Shown: positions 51,375-60,024, counted from the first letter of the stretch. The stretch is DNA of 64,000 bases from CAITJF01 sp032654645 (GCA_032654645.1 JAULAW010000013.1:124001-188000); one strand, 5' to 3'. The notes: a model not told the origin generated them from the sequence alone. Program-made: numbers and translations.

Positions 51375-52775
51375 TCAAGCAGGCAATGGGTTTGGTGTGA
51401 GCACCAGATTATGCTTCGATGCCAGCTTTCGCAGTAAACGTTGTTCGGTTTGGGCAAATTTTTGCTCATAATAAGTGAGGCCCTTTTCAACAAATTGAAT
51501 ACCTTTGACCATTACATTCCAGTACAACGTAGCGATTTTTCGCGCCAGCGCCTGGTTGGCGAGCAATCCGCCCCGGCGTGCGCGGATGCGCCGGTAGAAG
51601 CCGCCGAGCGCTTTGTCGGTGCTGTTGGCCAAAGAGCGTGCCACCGTGCAAAATACCCGGCCAGCACGGTTGCGTTGGCGCGCCTGGCGTCCGCGCCGCT
51701 TGCCGCTTTGATGTGCTCCTGGAGCCAGCCCCAGCCACGCGGTGAAGTGTTTGGCCGTTGGCCAGCGTGCCAAATCAGTGCCGACTTCGCTGGCCAATTG
51801 CAGAATCGAGTAGTCCGTCAAACCCGGCAATACGCTCGCATCACGGCCACCATTGAGCGCTACAACCAGCGGATGCATATCCGCAATACGCGGCGCATTC
51901 TGGCTGGCTGCTTTCACGGGTTTTTTCTTGATGCCAACCTTCTGTATCGGGGCAACCCTGTTGTCGGAGCAGGTGTCGAACCCTGCCGGGCTATGTTTGC
52001 TGCCACTGCCGTCGTCGCTGGCGCCGTTATCCTGCGCGCTACGTGCGCGCAACGCCTGCTCGACACGCGCATCGCACTGGGCGATCTGCGCCTGATAAAA
52101 ATCCCAGCCCGACAGTGCCTGCGACAGCGCAAACAGATGTTCTTCGCGCCACGAGCCTTGCAACGCGGCGCGCATACGTTCGGCTTTAGCCTTGCGAATC
52201 TGCACATCACACAAGGCCAACAACGTTTCGGTATCGCGCTCACCGCCCACAATGGCGCGCACTATGGCCAGGCCGCTCACGCCGGCCAGCGAGCTGATGA
52301 CCTCGTGAATCTTGATATTCATCCGGTCCAGCGCCTTTTGCATGTGCTGCACATGCGAGGCCGCCATGCTGATGTGGTCGGTGCGCAGCCGCATGTAATC
52401 CTGCAAGCACCGGATATCGGCTTCCGGGACAAATCCCGCACGCAGCAGGCCATGCGCGTGCAAGGTGGCCAGCCACTGGCAGTCGGCCATGTCGGTCTTG
52501 CGGCCAGGCACATTCTGCACGTGGCGGCCATTGACCATGACCACTTCGAGCCCTGCTGCTTCGAGCACTTCGAATACGCACAGCCAGTAAATGCCTGTCG
52601 CTTCCATCGCGACCGTTTTAACGCCGTTGGCGACAAGATGATCGCGCAAAGCGTACAAGTCTGCGGTCATGGTGCCAAAGACCCTGGGCGTATCACCGGC
52701 AATCGAGGTGTGCAAGCTTTCGCTGCCCACATCGATACCGGCCGCCCTATCGTTGAATACCTGCAATCCTTTCAT
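51375..52775 (-). CDS. IS110-family transposase (DEDD recombinase), copy 2
   Basis: 466 residues, identical in translation to the copy at 41281-42681, with the same D15, E58, D95, D98 catalytic set and Tnp20-type C-terminal domain. Identity of the two proteins implies recent transposition or gene conversion. It is intact and preceded by the same long non-coding left end. It does not interrupt a recognisable gene; it sits in an intergenic repeat between a small hypothetical gene and the 82 bp direct repeat. Confidence 0.95.
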   Translation of the reverse strand: MKGLQVFNDRAAGIDVGSESLHTSIAGDTPRVFGTMTADLYALRDHLVANGVKTVAMEATGIYWLCVFEVLEAAGLEVVMVNGRHVQNVPGRKTDMADCQWLATLHAHGLLRAGFVPEADIRCLQDYMRLRTDHISMAASHVQHMQKALDRMNIKIHEVISSLAGVSGLAIVRAIVGGERDTETLLALCDVQIRKAKAERMRAALQGSWREEHLFALSQALSGWDFYQAQIAQCDARVEQALRARSAQDNGASDDGSGSKHSPAGFDTCSDNRVAPIQKVGIKKKPVKAASQNAPRIADMHPLVVALNGGRDASVLPGLTDYSILQLASEVGTDLARWPTAKHFTAWLGLAPGAHQSGKRRGRQARQRNRAGRVFCTVARSLANSTDKALGGFYRRIRARRGGLLANQALARKIATLYWNVMVKGIQFVEKGLTYYEQKFAQTEQRLLRKLASKHNLVLTPNPLPA

Positions 52776-52996
52776 GTCAGCTCCTTGTTTGAGAGAGAGT
52801 CGCCCGCAAAATCCGCCTGGTTGGACGAAATGGATGCAAACCTACCCAACGGGAAGCAACCTCGCTCACCAAACAATCCTCGTACCGCCAACCAGCGCCA
52901 GTCTCTCCCACGGGCTTCGCAGCACCAAAGGGAATGCGGCAATTCTGCGGCTATCGCGAACACTGCTACTGTACTCCGCTCAGGTTCATGGGACTC
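52776..52996 (-). ncRNA. candidate bridge RNA region of IS110 copy 2
   Basis: The minus-strand copy of the non-coding left end, matching 41060-41280 without visible differences. An unchanged guide region would explain why both copies chose the same repeat type as target. Confidence 0.5.
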
Positions 52997-53048
52997 AATT
53001 CGGGCGAAAAAAATTGGCGACTGCGGTCTCTCCCCGAGGGAGAGGGGC

Positions 53049-53130
53049 TTTGCTCCCTTCCCCCTCGGGGGGAAGGGCTGGGGATGAGGGTTTACCATCT
53101 GCCGGTTTATTTTCAACCGAGGTTTTCAGG
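53049..53130 (+). repeat. 82 bp direct repeat, right copy (island border)
   Basis: Same orientation as 37308-37389, about 77 of 82 bases identical by eye. It follows IS110 copy 2 and ends at CAACCGAGGTTTTCAGG. Confidence 0.85.
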
Positions 53131-53176
53131 TTGATACGGCTTTTCTGCTGGGCAGATCGTGTGGCGTTCCAGCGCT

Positions 53177-53440
53177 CTACTCTCTTTCGGCAATTCGCTT
53201 TTTGCTCTCCTGGACAAGGTAAGCGTATGTCTCGATCGGGACAATCCATTCGATGCCGTAGCCCTTGTCCTTGAGTTGCAACGCCATCGCCACATATTCA
53301 TCGAACGAGACGCCGCACTCCACTATGCATCTGTCGCAGGTGATGAAATCCTTGAGCGATTCGGAGGCAGTCGCATCGCCGTGGGTATAATTCTTCATCC
53401 AGAAATCGAAATTATTTGCGACATCGTCAATTTTGCTCAT
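53177..53440 (-). CDS. hypothetical protein with CxxC
   Basis: 87 residues, unrecognised, soluble. Features are an N-terminal acidic segment with many aromatic residues (NNFDFWMKNY) and a CDRCIVECG cysteine triad near residues 35-42 that could bind metal. The C-terminal half is probably helical. Base composition is similar to the genome. The upstream 187 bp (53441-53627) show nothing recognisable. No function is proposed. Confidence 0.55.
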   Translation of the reverse strand: MSKIDDVANNFDFWMKNYTHGDATASESLKDFITCDRCIVECGVSFDEYVAMALQLKDKGYGIEWIVPIETYAYLVQESKKRIAERE

Positions 53441-53627
53441 TAACTTTCTCCTTATGTTGATCTATCTCGATGCCGTACCGCTGGCCGGCGACGTTATCAC
53501 TTATGCTCTGCAACTACACCGCCATCAAAAGCGGGTTTTCATGGCGGTCCGTGCGAGTGTGGCAGGCCAATATTCCAAGCTCTTCCTGGACAAACCGGCC
53601 TGCGCTCCCCGATACCATCCGCGCTTG

Positions 53628-54195
53628 CTAAGGCGTTACGGTTACAACAAGCTGGTCGCCTTTGTCGGTGATGTTCGCGCTGTAGTTCAGCACCTTGGGC
53701 AAAGGCTCATTTATTGTCACGGTTATGGTCGTGCCCTCAGCCTTGACCTTGCCGCCATTCGGTTTCACCAGGTTTTTCAAAGTGTCAGTTGCCGAAGACA
53801 TGGCCAGCTCGACGACTCCCTCGCCCAAACGGCTGGCGATCAAATCGTTCAGCTTTATTTTCACTTCGTGGCTCACATGGCCGGACATAACCGCATCGCA
53901 GTAGCTCCGCCCCACATCCCTATCTATTTTCGTGCTTGAAAATCCCCCGACAACCGGGTTGACAGCCGTAGTTGCGCTCACGATGCTCCAATAAGTCAAC
54001 CCGGCCTGGAGGGTTGACCGCGCCGGGTATTTCCTCTTTCATCGAATTCAAAACATCGGGGGTGACGGATTCTTTCACCAATTTAATCAGCATCGCTTGA
54101 ACCCGCGGATCGCCGCACTCGGGAATGGTTTTTCCGCAGCCGGCCAGAAGCGATACCGCCAATGCGCTGACTGCAAATATATAGTTCATTTTCAC
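53628..54195 (-). pseudogene. lipoprotein gene with a frameshift
   Basis: Two overlapping frames make one sensible protein. The first begins with a lipoprotein signal, MKMNYIFAVSALAVSLLAGC (lipobox LAGC), and continues to EEIPGAVNPPG. The second resumes with LTYWSIVSATT and runs to the end through HEVKIKLNDLIASRLGEGVVELAMSS. The frame changes near 53,995-54,010, beside CCAGGCCGGGTTGAC. Either a real frameshift or a sequencing indel. The product would be an outer-membrane-anchored protein of about 185 residues, unknown function. Confidence 0.65.
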
Positions 54196-54202
54196 GCCCT
54201 TC

Positions 54203-54445
54203 TCAATAATAAACGCTTACTTCATGATCGCTGGCAGCCCTCATTCCATCAAATTTCAGAGTGGAAATGCCCGCCCGTTTCAATAATGAAATTACCCGGC
54301 TGGCCGGGTATCCGGGGCCGCGCATTTCCAGAATTATGTTTCTCAGATGCCTGCCGTTGCGGGTTTCGGTGGTGCCGTCACGTCGCTTTCTTGCCAGCCT
54401 GCGCCAAAACCCCATCTTGCCTTTCGGTTTTTTTGCCATTCCCAA
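54203..54445 (-). CDS. small basic hypothetical protein
   Basis: 80 residues, strongly basic at the N-terminus (KKPKGKMGFWRRLARKRR), then a more balanced part (LRNIILEMRGPGYPASRVISLLKRAGISTLKFDGM). No recognised domain. It precedes the lipoprotein gene by 7 bp on the same strand, so the two may be an operon. A small nucleic-acid-binding protein is conceivable from charge alone. Moderate confidence that it is expressed. Confidence 0.45.
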   Translation of the reverse strand: MGMAKKPKGKMGFWRRLARKRRDGTTETRNGRHLRNIILEMRGPGYPASRVISLLKRAGISTLKFDGMRAASDHEVSVYY

Positions 54446-54646
54446 TCACACTTATCCTCGCCGAGTTTTCTATTATTCACAGCACTGCGACAAATAGAGT
54501 CGCGCCGATTCAGCCTGCGGCTGCTTTGTGCTTTCGCGCGTCCATTTCCAGTGGCGCATCAAAGCTGATAGCAACTGCCGGATGAATTGGACAAGCGCGC
54601 AGAACAGGAATAAGCTGTATCAAGCATATCAATTGAGGCAATTACC

Positions 54647-54916
54647 ATGATCAGAGAAGCAACCGCCATGACTGTTCGGAAAAATCTGGGTGAATTGCTG
54701 AACGAAATCCAATATCGTCAGGATCAAGTGCTCATTACCAAGGGCGGCAAGCCTGTCGCCGCAATGGTTGATGTCGCGCTGTTCGACAAGATACGCCTGA
54801 TGCGCAACGAGTTTGACCGGCTGTCTGCGGATTTGGCAAAAATCTATCAGGGTGAATCCGCAGAGGTCGCCGAACGCGAAATTGCAAAGGCCGTCGCTGC
54901 TGCTCGAAAACGCTAA
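54647..54916 (+). CDS. Phd/YefM-family antitoxin
   Basis: An 89-residue antitoxin with the Phd/YefM N-terminal DNA-binding fold (MTVRKNLGELLNEIQYRQDQVLITKGGKPVAAMVDVALFDKI) and a helical C-terminal tail ending AKAVAAARKR. It is 2 bp upstream of a PIN toxin gene and certainly its partner. ATG codons at 54647 and 54668 are possible; GAGGCAATTACC precedes the first. Unlike the Phd remnant at 37.4 kb, this pair is complete. Confidence 0.9.
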   Translation: MIREATAMTVRKNLGELLNEIQYRQDQVLITKGGKPVAAMVDVALFDKIRLMRNEFDRLSADLAKIYQGESAEVAEREIAKAVAAARKR

Positions 54917-54918
54917 TC

Positions 54919-55329
54919 TTGCGTATCGTCCTCGATACCAATGTGCTGCTGTCCGGCCTGATGCTGCCAGACAGCACGCCCGGCAGAATCGCCGCCGCAT
55001 GGCGCAAGCAGAATTTTTATCTGGTTGTTTCCGAGCCGATATTGGAAGAGATCGCTCGCGTGCTGGCCTACCCGAAGATCAGAAAGCGGCTTAACTGGGA
55101 CGATGAGCATATCTCCCGTTACATCGCGTTGCTGCGGTTCGAAGCCGAGGTAGTGTCTATCACAGGAGTTGAGGCTAACGTCCCTGCCGACCCGAACGAC
55201 AAACCCTTGCTGGCAACCCTGATTACCAGCAAGGCCGATTGGCTGATAACCGGCGACAGCGATTTTGATGAACTATCCGGGCAATACCCCACCATCGCTC
55301 CAAGCGAATTCGTGCGACGGTTCTTGTAA
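54919..55329 (+). CDS. PIN-domain toxin (COG1569 type)
   Basis: A 136-residue PIN nuclease. The motifs are RIVLDTNVLLSGLM (first Asp), SEPILEEIARVLAYPKIRKRL (Glu), VPADPNDKPLLATLITSKADWLITGDSDF (acidic pair), then PTIAPSEFVRRFL. The start is TTG right after the antitoxin stop (TAATC-TTG). The last 57 bp overlap, tail to tail, the end of the M41 protease gene on the other strand, so the two 3' ends are interlocked and antisense effects are possible. Confidence 0.9.
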   Translation: MRIVLDTNVLLSGLMLPDSTPGRIAAAWRKQNFYLVVSEPILEEIARVLAYPKIRKRLNWDDEHISRYIALLRFEAEVVSITGVEANVPADPNDKPLLATLITSKADWLITGDSDFDELSGQYPTIAPSEFVRRFL

Positions 55330-57195
55330 GGAATTGCTCCGCAGCGCAGAAAGATGCGCCGCATACAATTCCGCGATCTCGCCCTGGTCCAGCACCGAGT
55401 CGCGCAGCAGGCGATCCGCGATGGCGTCCAGCAGCGCGCGGTTCGCTTCGAGAATTTTGACGGCGGCCTTGTATTCGTCCGCCAGAAATTTTCGTATGAG
55501 CGTTTCGTTATGCAGCATTTCGCTGTGGCTGGCTTTGCCCAGTATGACGGCGAGGTTGCTGGCGGAGGTTTCCGCATCGCCCATACCGGGCGCGAAGCCC
55601 CAGTCCGCGAATGCCCTGGAAGCCAGTTCGGCGCAATTTTCCAGATCGGCTTTCGATCCGTCCGAAATCCCGTCAAAGCCGAAGGCGGTTTCCTCGGCGG
55701 CGCGCCCCGCCAGCGAGATGCGTATCTTGTGGCGGAAATCCGCGTAGGTGTACAGGCCTCCTCTGGCGAAGCTATATGAAAGTGACTCGACCACCATGCC
55801 TTTGGCATCCTTGCGCGCGACGATGGTGGAATATTCGGGGGTGTTCCTGCCGTCAGAGTCAATGAGGGCCATCGCGGCATGCCCCGCCTCGTGCACCGCG
55901 ACTTGGCGCAGCAATTTTTCGTTGCCCCTGGCCGCCTCGTCCGATTCCCCCAGCCCGGCGGTCGCCATGCCCACCAGGTCAATAAATGTCAGCTTGCGGT
56001 TTTCGCGTTTTGCCAATCTGGCCATGTTCAATGCCGCGAGGCGGCGCAGGTGTTCGTTGTCAAACTTGTCTCCCAGCAGTTGCCCCACCTTGCCGGGAAA
56101 CCCGGCGATCGAGGCATCGCAATTTTCCTTGCCGAACAATCCGATAAATTCTTTGCCCAGCATGTCGGGCGCCAATTTTGGAATGTAAAAATTGCGGTCG
56201 AACTGTTCGCGCTTGCGCAAGGCCGGCGTGACATCCTCCAGCTTGTAGGCGGAGGTCGCATAGATCACCGGATGTCCGGCATCGAATGCTTCCATGCGCG
56301 CGGCGAGCGATTTTCTGAATTCGCGGATTTTATCCGCCTCTTCGCCATCGGTATCCTCGCCTATCCTTGTCAACCAGTTGCCCGGTTCAAAATAAACCAG
56401 TATCGGCGCGGCTTGCGCGAATGGGTCGCCTGCGCCCGCCGGAATTTCCATCACTTCATCCGATCCGATGCGCGCGAACCGCATGTTGGCTTGCGCCGCG
56501 ACGCGGCGCAGCATATCGCGGGCGCGCCCCATGTCGTCATGCACGACTATCGCGCCGTGCCCCACCATCCGCCATGTGCCGGCATCGGCCCGGGTCGAGA
56601 TGGCCCGGGCCAGCTCATCGGCCCAGGCCGCCAGCACCGGCGACGGGGCGCAATCCTCTTCCGGCAGCGGCTCTGTTGGAGCCGCTTCGGCGATTATTTT
56701 TTCGAGTGGCGATGCGCTGATTTCCTCTTCTCTCGCCCCGTCAATCGCGCGTTCGGGCGTTACTCCGGCAAAACAGATGGAGAGCATCGCGGGAAAGTAT
56801 AGCTCCACCGTGCCGATGGCTATTCCCAGCAGGTTGTCCAGCATGGTGGTTGAAAGGTCGCCGTCTTCGACATCAATGCCCGCGCGGAAGCGGAACCAGC
56901 TTTCCTTCTTGCGCGCGATTTCGACATTCCCGATCACCATGTCCTGGTTGATTCTGGCAATTGCATCCATCGCCAGCGCCAAGCTCTTCTCCGGAAGAGC
57001 GCTCGGCGCATACAGGTACATCACGATTATGTCCTTGGCATCGCTGATCTCCATGTAGCCGTCGAAATCGCCACACTCGCCTTTGTGCGTGAACTTCAGC
57101 GTGGCCGCATCCCCATTCTCGCCCCGCTTGAGAGATGGCGGCTCGCCCCATGTCTCTGCCGCCCACTTTTCGACTACCTCTGTTATTGTTCCCAT
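55273..57195 (-). CDS. YbjN-domain / degenerate FtsH AAA / M41 metalloprotease fusion
   Basis: 640 residues. Residues 1-150 resemble the YbjN (type III chaperone-like) fold. Residues about 185-360 align with the FtsH AAA module, including QFDRNFYIPKLAPDMLGKEFI, the counterpart of FtsH RFDRQVxVxxPD; but Walker A is replaced (HGAIVVHDDMGRARDML, no GK[ST]) and Walker B lacks Asp-Glu (APILVYFEPGNWL). The M41 protease is intact: HEAGH (435-439) and the third zinc ligand D517 in DGSKADLENCAEL. No transmembrane segment is visible. It may be a soluble, ATP-independent protease or unfoldase-free regulator. AAGGAG precedes ATG 57195. Confidence 0.8.
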   Translation of the reverse strand: MGTITEVVEKWAAETWGEPPSLKRGENGDAATLKFTHKGECGDFDGYMEISDAKDIIVMYLYAPSALPEKSLALAMDAIARINQDMVIGNVEIARKKESWFRFRAGIDVEDGDLSTTMLDNLLGIAIGTVELYFPAMLSICFAGVTPERAIDGAREEEISASPLEKIIAEAAPTEPLPEEDCAPSPVLAAWADELARAISTRADAGTWRMVGHGAIVVHDDMGRARDMLRRVAAQANMRFARIGSDEVMEIPAGAGDPFAQAAPILVYFEPGNWLTRIGEDTDGEEADKIREFRKSLAARMEAFDAGHPVIYATSAYKLEDVTPALRKREQFDRNFYIPKLAPDMLGKEFIGLFGKENCDASIAGFPGKVGQLLGDKFDNEHLRRLAALNMARLAKRENRKLTFIDLVGMATAGLGESDEAARGNEKLLRQVAVHEAGHAAMALIDSDGRNTPEYSTIVARKDAKGMVVESLSYSFARGGLYTYADFRHKIRISLAGRAAEETAFGFDGISDGSKADLENCAELASRAFADWGFAPGMGDAETSASNLAVILGKASHSEMLHNETLIRKFLADEYKAAVKILEANRALLDAIADRLLRDSVLDQGEIAELYAAHLSALRSNSLQEPSHEFAWSDGGVLPG

Positions 57196-57402
57196 CTCAT
57201 CACTCCTTGCTGTTACGAATAGATCGCCCTGTGTCGCGAAGTGAGATGCTAAGGCAGGTGTGCGACAGATTGAGTCGCTACGAATTCTTGCCGCAAATTC
57301 TGACAGGAAGAGATAGGCTCGCATTCACAACAATCATGCGACGCGATTTGTCGTGCTTGGCTGTTAGACTGCCAACATCGAAATTGCAAAGGAGAGTTTC
57401 AA

Positions 57403-57849
57403 ATGAAAACCGGAAGTTACAGTCCCGCACCGCAGCTTGCCATCCTGCTGCCGCACCATGATGACATCAAAGTATTGCTTGAGTTTTGTGAAAAGGAGGG
57501 CGATGACGCCTCTCCGTGGGTGGGGGCCATTTGCCGTCTTACAGCGGATATTATCAACAACCCAAATGACGCTGAATTATGGTATGACCTATCTCGTGTC
57601 TTCGGGCTATGGCATTTGACCGAGTGGAAATTTCTTTTTGTAGCTCACCGCATTGATCCTGAAAACTTCAAGTACTTAAAACAACTGGCAATAACTTACG
57701 ACCATTTGGGTGATTGCAAACAAGCCATCGGCTTGATGAACAAGGCTCTTGCCATTGCTGACAAGGATTCGGATCGGATATTGTTAATCCATCTAAAAAT
57801 GCGGATGGAAACTAACTTCGATGACCGGCTCGCTGTCGCTTTTCATTAA
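57403..57849 (+). CDS. TPR-like hypothetical protein
   Basis: 148 residues with tetratricopeptide-like helices in the C-terminal half (LKQLAITYDHLGDCKQAIGLMNKALAIADKDSD is close to one TPR unit) and an N-terminal helical part with NDAELWYDLSRVFGLWHLTEW, a second degenerate unit. It is divergent from the M41 fusion with a 207 bp shared region, which makes it a candidate partner. GAGAGTTTC precedes ATG. No enzymatic motif. A PAQAGI repeat follows 22 bp after the stop. Confidence 0.6.
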   Translation: MKTGSYSPAPQLAILLPHHDDIKVLLEFCEKEGDDASPWVGAICRLTADIINNPNDAELWYDLSRVFGLWHLTEWKFLFVAHRIDPENFKYLKQLAITYDHLGDCKQAIGLMNKALAIADKDSDRILLIHLKMRMETNFDDRLAVAFH

Positions 57850-57871
57850 ACCCGGATAAACCATTAGCGCT

Positions 57872-58050
57872 GTCATTCCCGCGCAGGCGGGAATCCAGCG
57901 GACAAACACTCCGCGAGTGCGTGGTTGTTGCCAATTTATTGGCTTTACAACCACGGCCTACCCCTTGCGGGTGCGCGGGCAAGACCCCGGTTTTGTCCCG
58001 CTACGCGGGGATTATTCAACCACTTGGATTCCCGCCTGCGCGGGAATGAC
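57872..58050. repeat. PAQAGI-type element, long form
   Basis: Begins GTCATTCCCGCGCAGGCGGGAATCCAG and ends CTTGGATTCCCGCCTGCGCGGGAATGAC, with an inner GTGGTTGT...ACAACCAC hairpin. It fills half of the 350 bp gap 57850-58199; the rest shows no gene. Confidence 0.8.
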
Positions 58051-58199
58051 GCTGTTTTCGGTCTAATGGACATTCTGGGTTAAACATGAGCACATCGACG
58101 CAAATGGGTATGTGTGCCGCATGGTGTGGCGAATGATAATTATTCGTGAATGTCTGCTGATGGTGCTTCTTCAGAATTTGCCTCTGCGGAGCATCTCCC

Positions 58200-58973
58200 T
58201 TATTTCAAATCAGATTCCCATGCGTTTCCATAGATTTTCCCGTTTCGCGACAAGATCAGCATTTGGTACAGGCTGATAGTCCACATGATGGAGGATGCCA
58301 CGCTGTAACCAAATCCGCCGATGATGACGAACCATGCAAAACCTGGGCTCCACTTCGTGAGCCACCATGAGAGGATGTCTATGATCAAAAAACCGAAAGG
58401 GGTGGCGATTGAGATGATCTTCAACCATTTAGGCACACCTGCCGCAAAGCTGAAAATAAACCCCATAAAAAAGAAAATGAAACTGATCCCGAACAAATGG
58501 ATGTGCGATACCCTGGTCAAGGTTTGAATGCTTGCACCCTCGTTGATCTGTGCCATCTTTTTGACTTCTTCGAGCTTGGTAAAATCAGGAATGTTGGGCA
58601 TGGCGCTGTGGCACATCGCGCAATTTTGCTTGAAGACTTCCTTGAAATGCGGTTCCCATTCTGTTTCAGGCGCTCCATTGCGCACCCATTTAATGATATC
58701 GAGACGCGCTTCCGGTGTGCCCATCTCTTTCATCGATCCATTGAGCTTGTTTTCCAGCTTGCTCCCGCTGCGATCACCGTAATAGCTATACACGATGTCA
58801 TCCAGCGAAAGTCCGGGCTTACCATCTGCCATGCCGTGCGTCAGCATGATCTGAAGTCCAGCCATACATAAGCCTAACCCGACTGCGAGCAAATATCCGG
58901 AAAAAAGCACTTTGACCGGCGCCGGCAGGTTAGGCAGGTTCAGCCAAGCAAAATCAGGGGGAGTTGGTTTCAT
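58200..58973 (-). CDS. membrane-anchored c-type cytochrome, four-helix
   Basis: 257 residues with a first membrane helix (about 21-45), a periplasmic loop holding one haem motif CAMCH (118-122) and three further helices (about 157-180, 184-206, 212-240). Conserved HIHLFG sits at the start of helix 2. The family is unknown to me beyond multi-helix cytochrome c. It would carry electrons at the periplasmic face of the inner membrane and may serve the sulfur or iron oxidation chain. It is downstream of the secreted DUF302-like gene and cysG on the same strand, with a 110 bp gap. Confidence 0.75.
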   Translation of the reverse strand: MKPTPPDFAWLNLPNLPAPVKVLFSGYLLAVGLGLCMAGLQIMLTHGMADGKPGLSLDDIVYSYYGDRSGSKLENKLNGSMKEMGTPEARLDIIKWVRNGAPETEWEPHFKEVFKQNCAMCHSAMPNIPDFTKLEEVKKMAQINEGASIQTLTRVSHIHLFGISFIFFFMGFIFSFAAGVPKWLKIISIATPFGFLIIDILSWWLTKWSPGFAWFVIIGGFGYSVASSIMWTISLYQMLILSRNGKIYGNAWESDLK

Positions 58974-59083
58974 TTTTGCCTCTTGGTTTGTTAAGTTGGT
59001 GCGGTGGATGCGCTACGCTTATCCACCCTATGGTTCGCAGATTGCCGGGGCTCATGCAGGAAGCGGGTAGAAGTTTCGCGTAT

Positions 59084-59992
59084 CTATTTCTGTACGGTTT
59101 TCTGCAAAACGCTGCGAATTGCGTCTGGGGTTTTCATGATGTTCATGAAGCTGTTTTTTCCCATCATGCTCAAATCCGGAAAATTGATTGCAATTCGAAA
59201 ACGCGCATAGAGCGCATATACATTGTTGCCTGAAACCAGGATTTCGTAAGGTAAATGAGCGGTAGATTTAACCTCACGGAAATCAATTTCTTTCATAATG
59301 AATTGATCATCCATATAGTTATCAACCTCTGTTGCAGCTTTCATGGCGACCCCGAATACACTCTCATTTTTCCCGGGCACATCCACACGGTAAACCTTGG
59401 TGACCCCGTTTTTGTTGGTGGCCAGCTTCGCATCAACTGACCGAACAGCCTCTTCGTAGCTGGCGTATTCAGCCAACAGGCTAGGCTCATCGAAATATTC
59501 CATACCCATCATATAGTGATACTTGCGCGCTTGACTGGCGGTCATTCCTTGCGCACCAAACTCTTCCGCCTTGCCTAGTGCCGCGCTCAATCCTGCGGCT
59601 ATATTGCTCAAATCGCCTTTCATGCGATATGCATTCGCCATGTAAACCGGGTTGGTATGACTTACCTGCACTTCATCATTTACTTTGGTGATCGACACCC
59701 TTTGTATCGCACCAAAACCTCCGTGTTCAGAGGCTGCTGCATTTTTTTTCAACTCTTCGTTGGTGACAATCAATACGGCGGCATCCGGGTACGGTGAGTA
59801 GTCTCCGACCACGGTAAAACCACCTGCGATCAATGCGGATTTTGCCTGCTCGGATATTTCGGCAACTGTACCCGCGCCTTTTGAAGCAAGAACAAAGGGC
59901 TTCAGCTTCTCGTCACTGGCCGTCGCGTTTCCTATACTGAACAGAAACAATGCCGACAACAATATATTCCTGAGTGTGATTTGTTTCATCAT
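59084..59992 (-). CDS. secreted DUF302-like protein
   Basis: 302 residues with a signal peptide (MMKQITLRNILLSALFLFSIGNATA, cleaved near 25). The mature part has two mixed alpha/beta segments: SEQAKSALIAGGFTVVGDYSPYPDAAVLIVTN resembles the DUF302 fold, and a C-terminal part has YEILVSGNNVYALYARFRIAINFPDLSMMGKNSFMNIM. Periplasmic, role unknown. It begins 33 bp after cysG in the same direction, so it is likely an added gene of the dsr-related operon. ATG 59992 follows GAGGAG; the frame is open 36 bases earlier. Confidence 0.65.
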   Translation of the reverse strand: MMKQITLRNILLSALFLFSIGNATASDEKLKPFVLASKGAGTVAEISEQAKSALIAGGFTVVGDYSPYPDAAVLIVTNEELKKNAAASEHGGFGAIQRVSITKVNDEVQVSHTNPVYMANAYRMKGDLSNIAAGLSAALGKAEEFGAQGMTASQARKYHYMMGMEYFDEPSLLAEYASYEEAVRSVDAKLATNKNGVTKVYRVDVPGKNESVFGVAMKAATEVDNYMDDQFIMKEIDFREVKSTAHLPYEILVSGNNVYALYARFRIAINFPDLSMMGKNSFMNIMKTPDAIRSVLQKTVQK

Positions 59993-60024
59993 GCCTCTCC
60001 TCACGGGCTGTTTGGATACGGTTA

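Larger units (their letters stand above)
51360..53035 (-). mobile_element. IS110-family element, copy 2 (inverted relative to copy 1)
   Basis: A 1676 bp block in the opposite orientation to 41021-42696, with no difference noticed in the transposase or left end. It too lies in REP-like sequence: CTCCCTCTCCCCAACCC before its right end and CTCCCCGAGGGAGAGGGG after its left end. The two copies face each other with their right ends inward, 8.7 kb apart. Confidence 0.9.
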
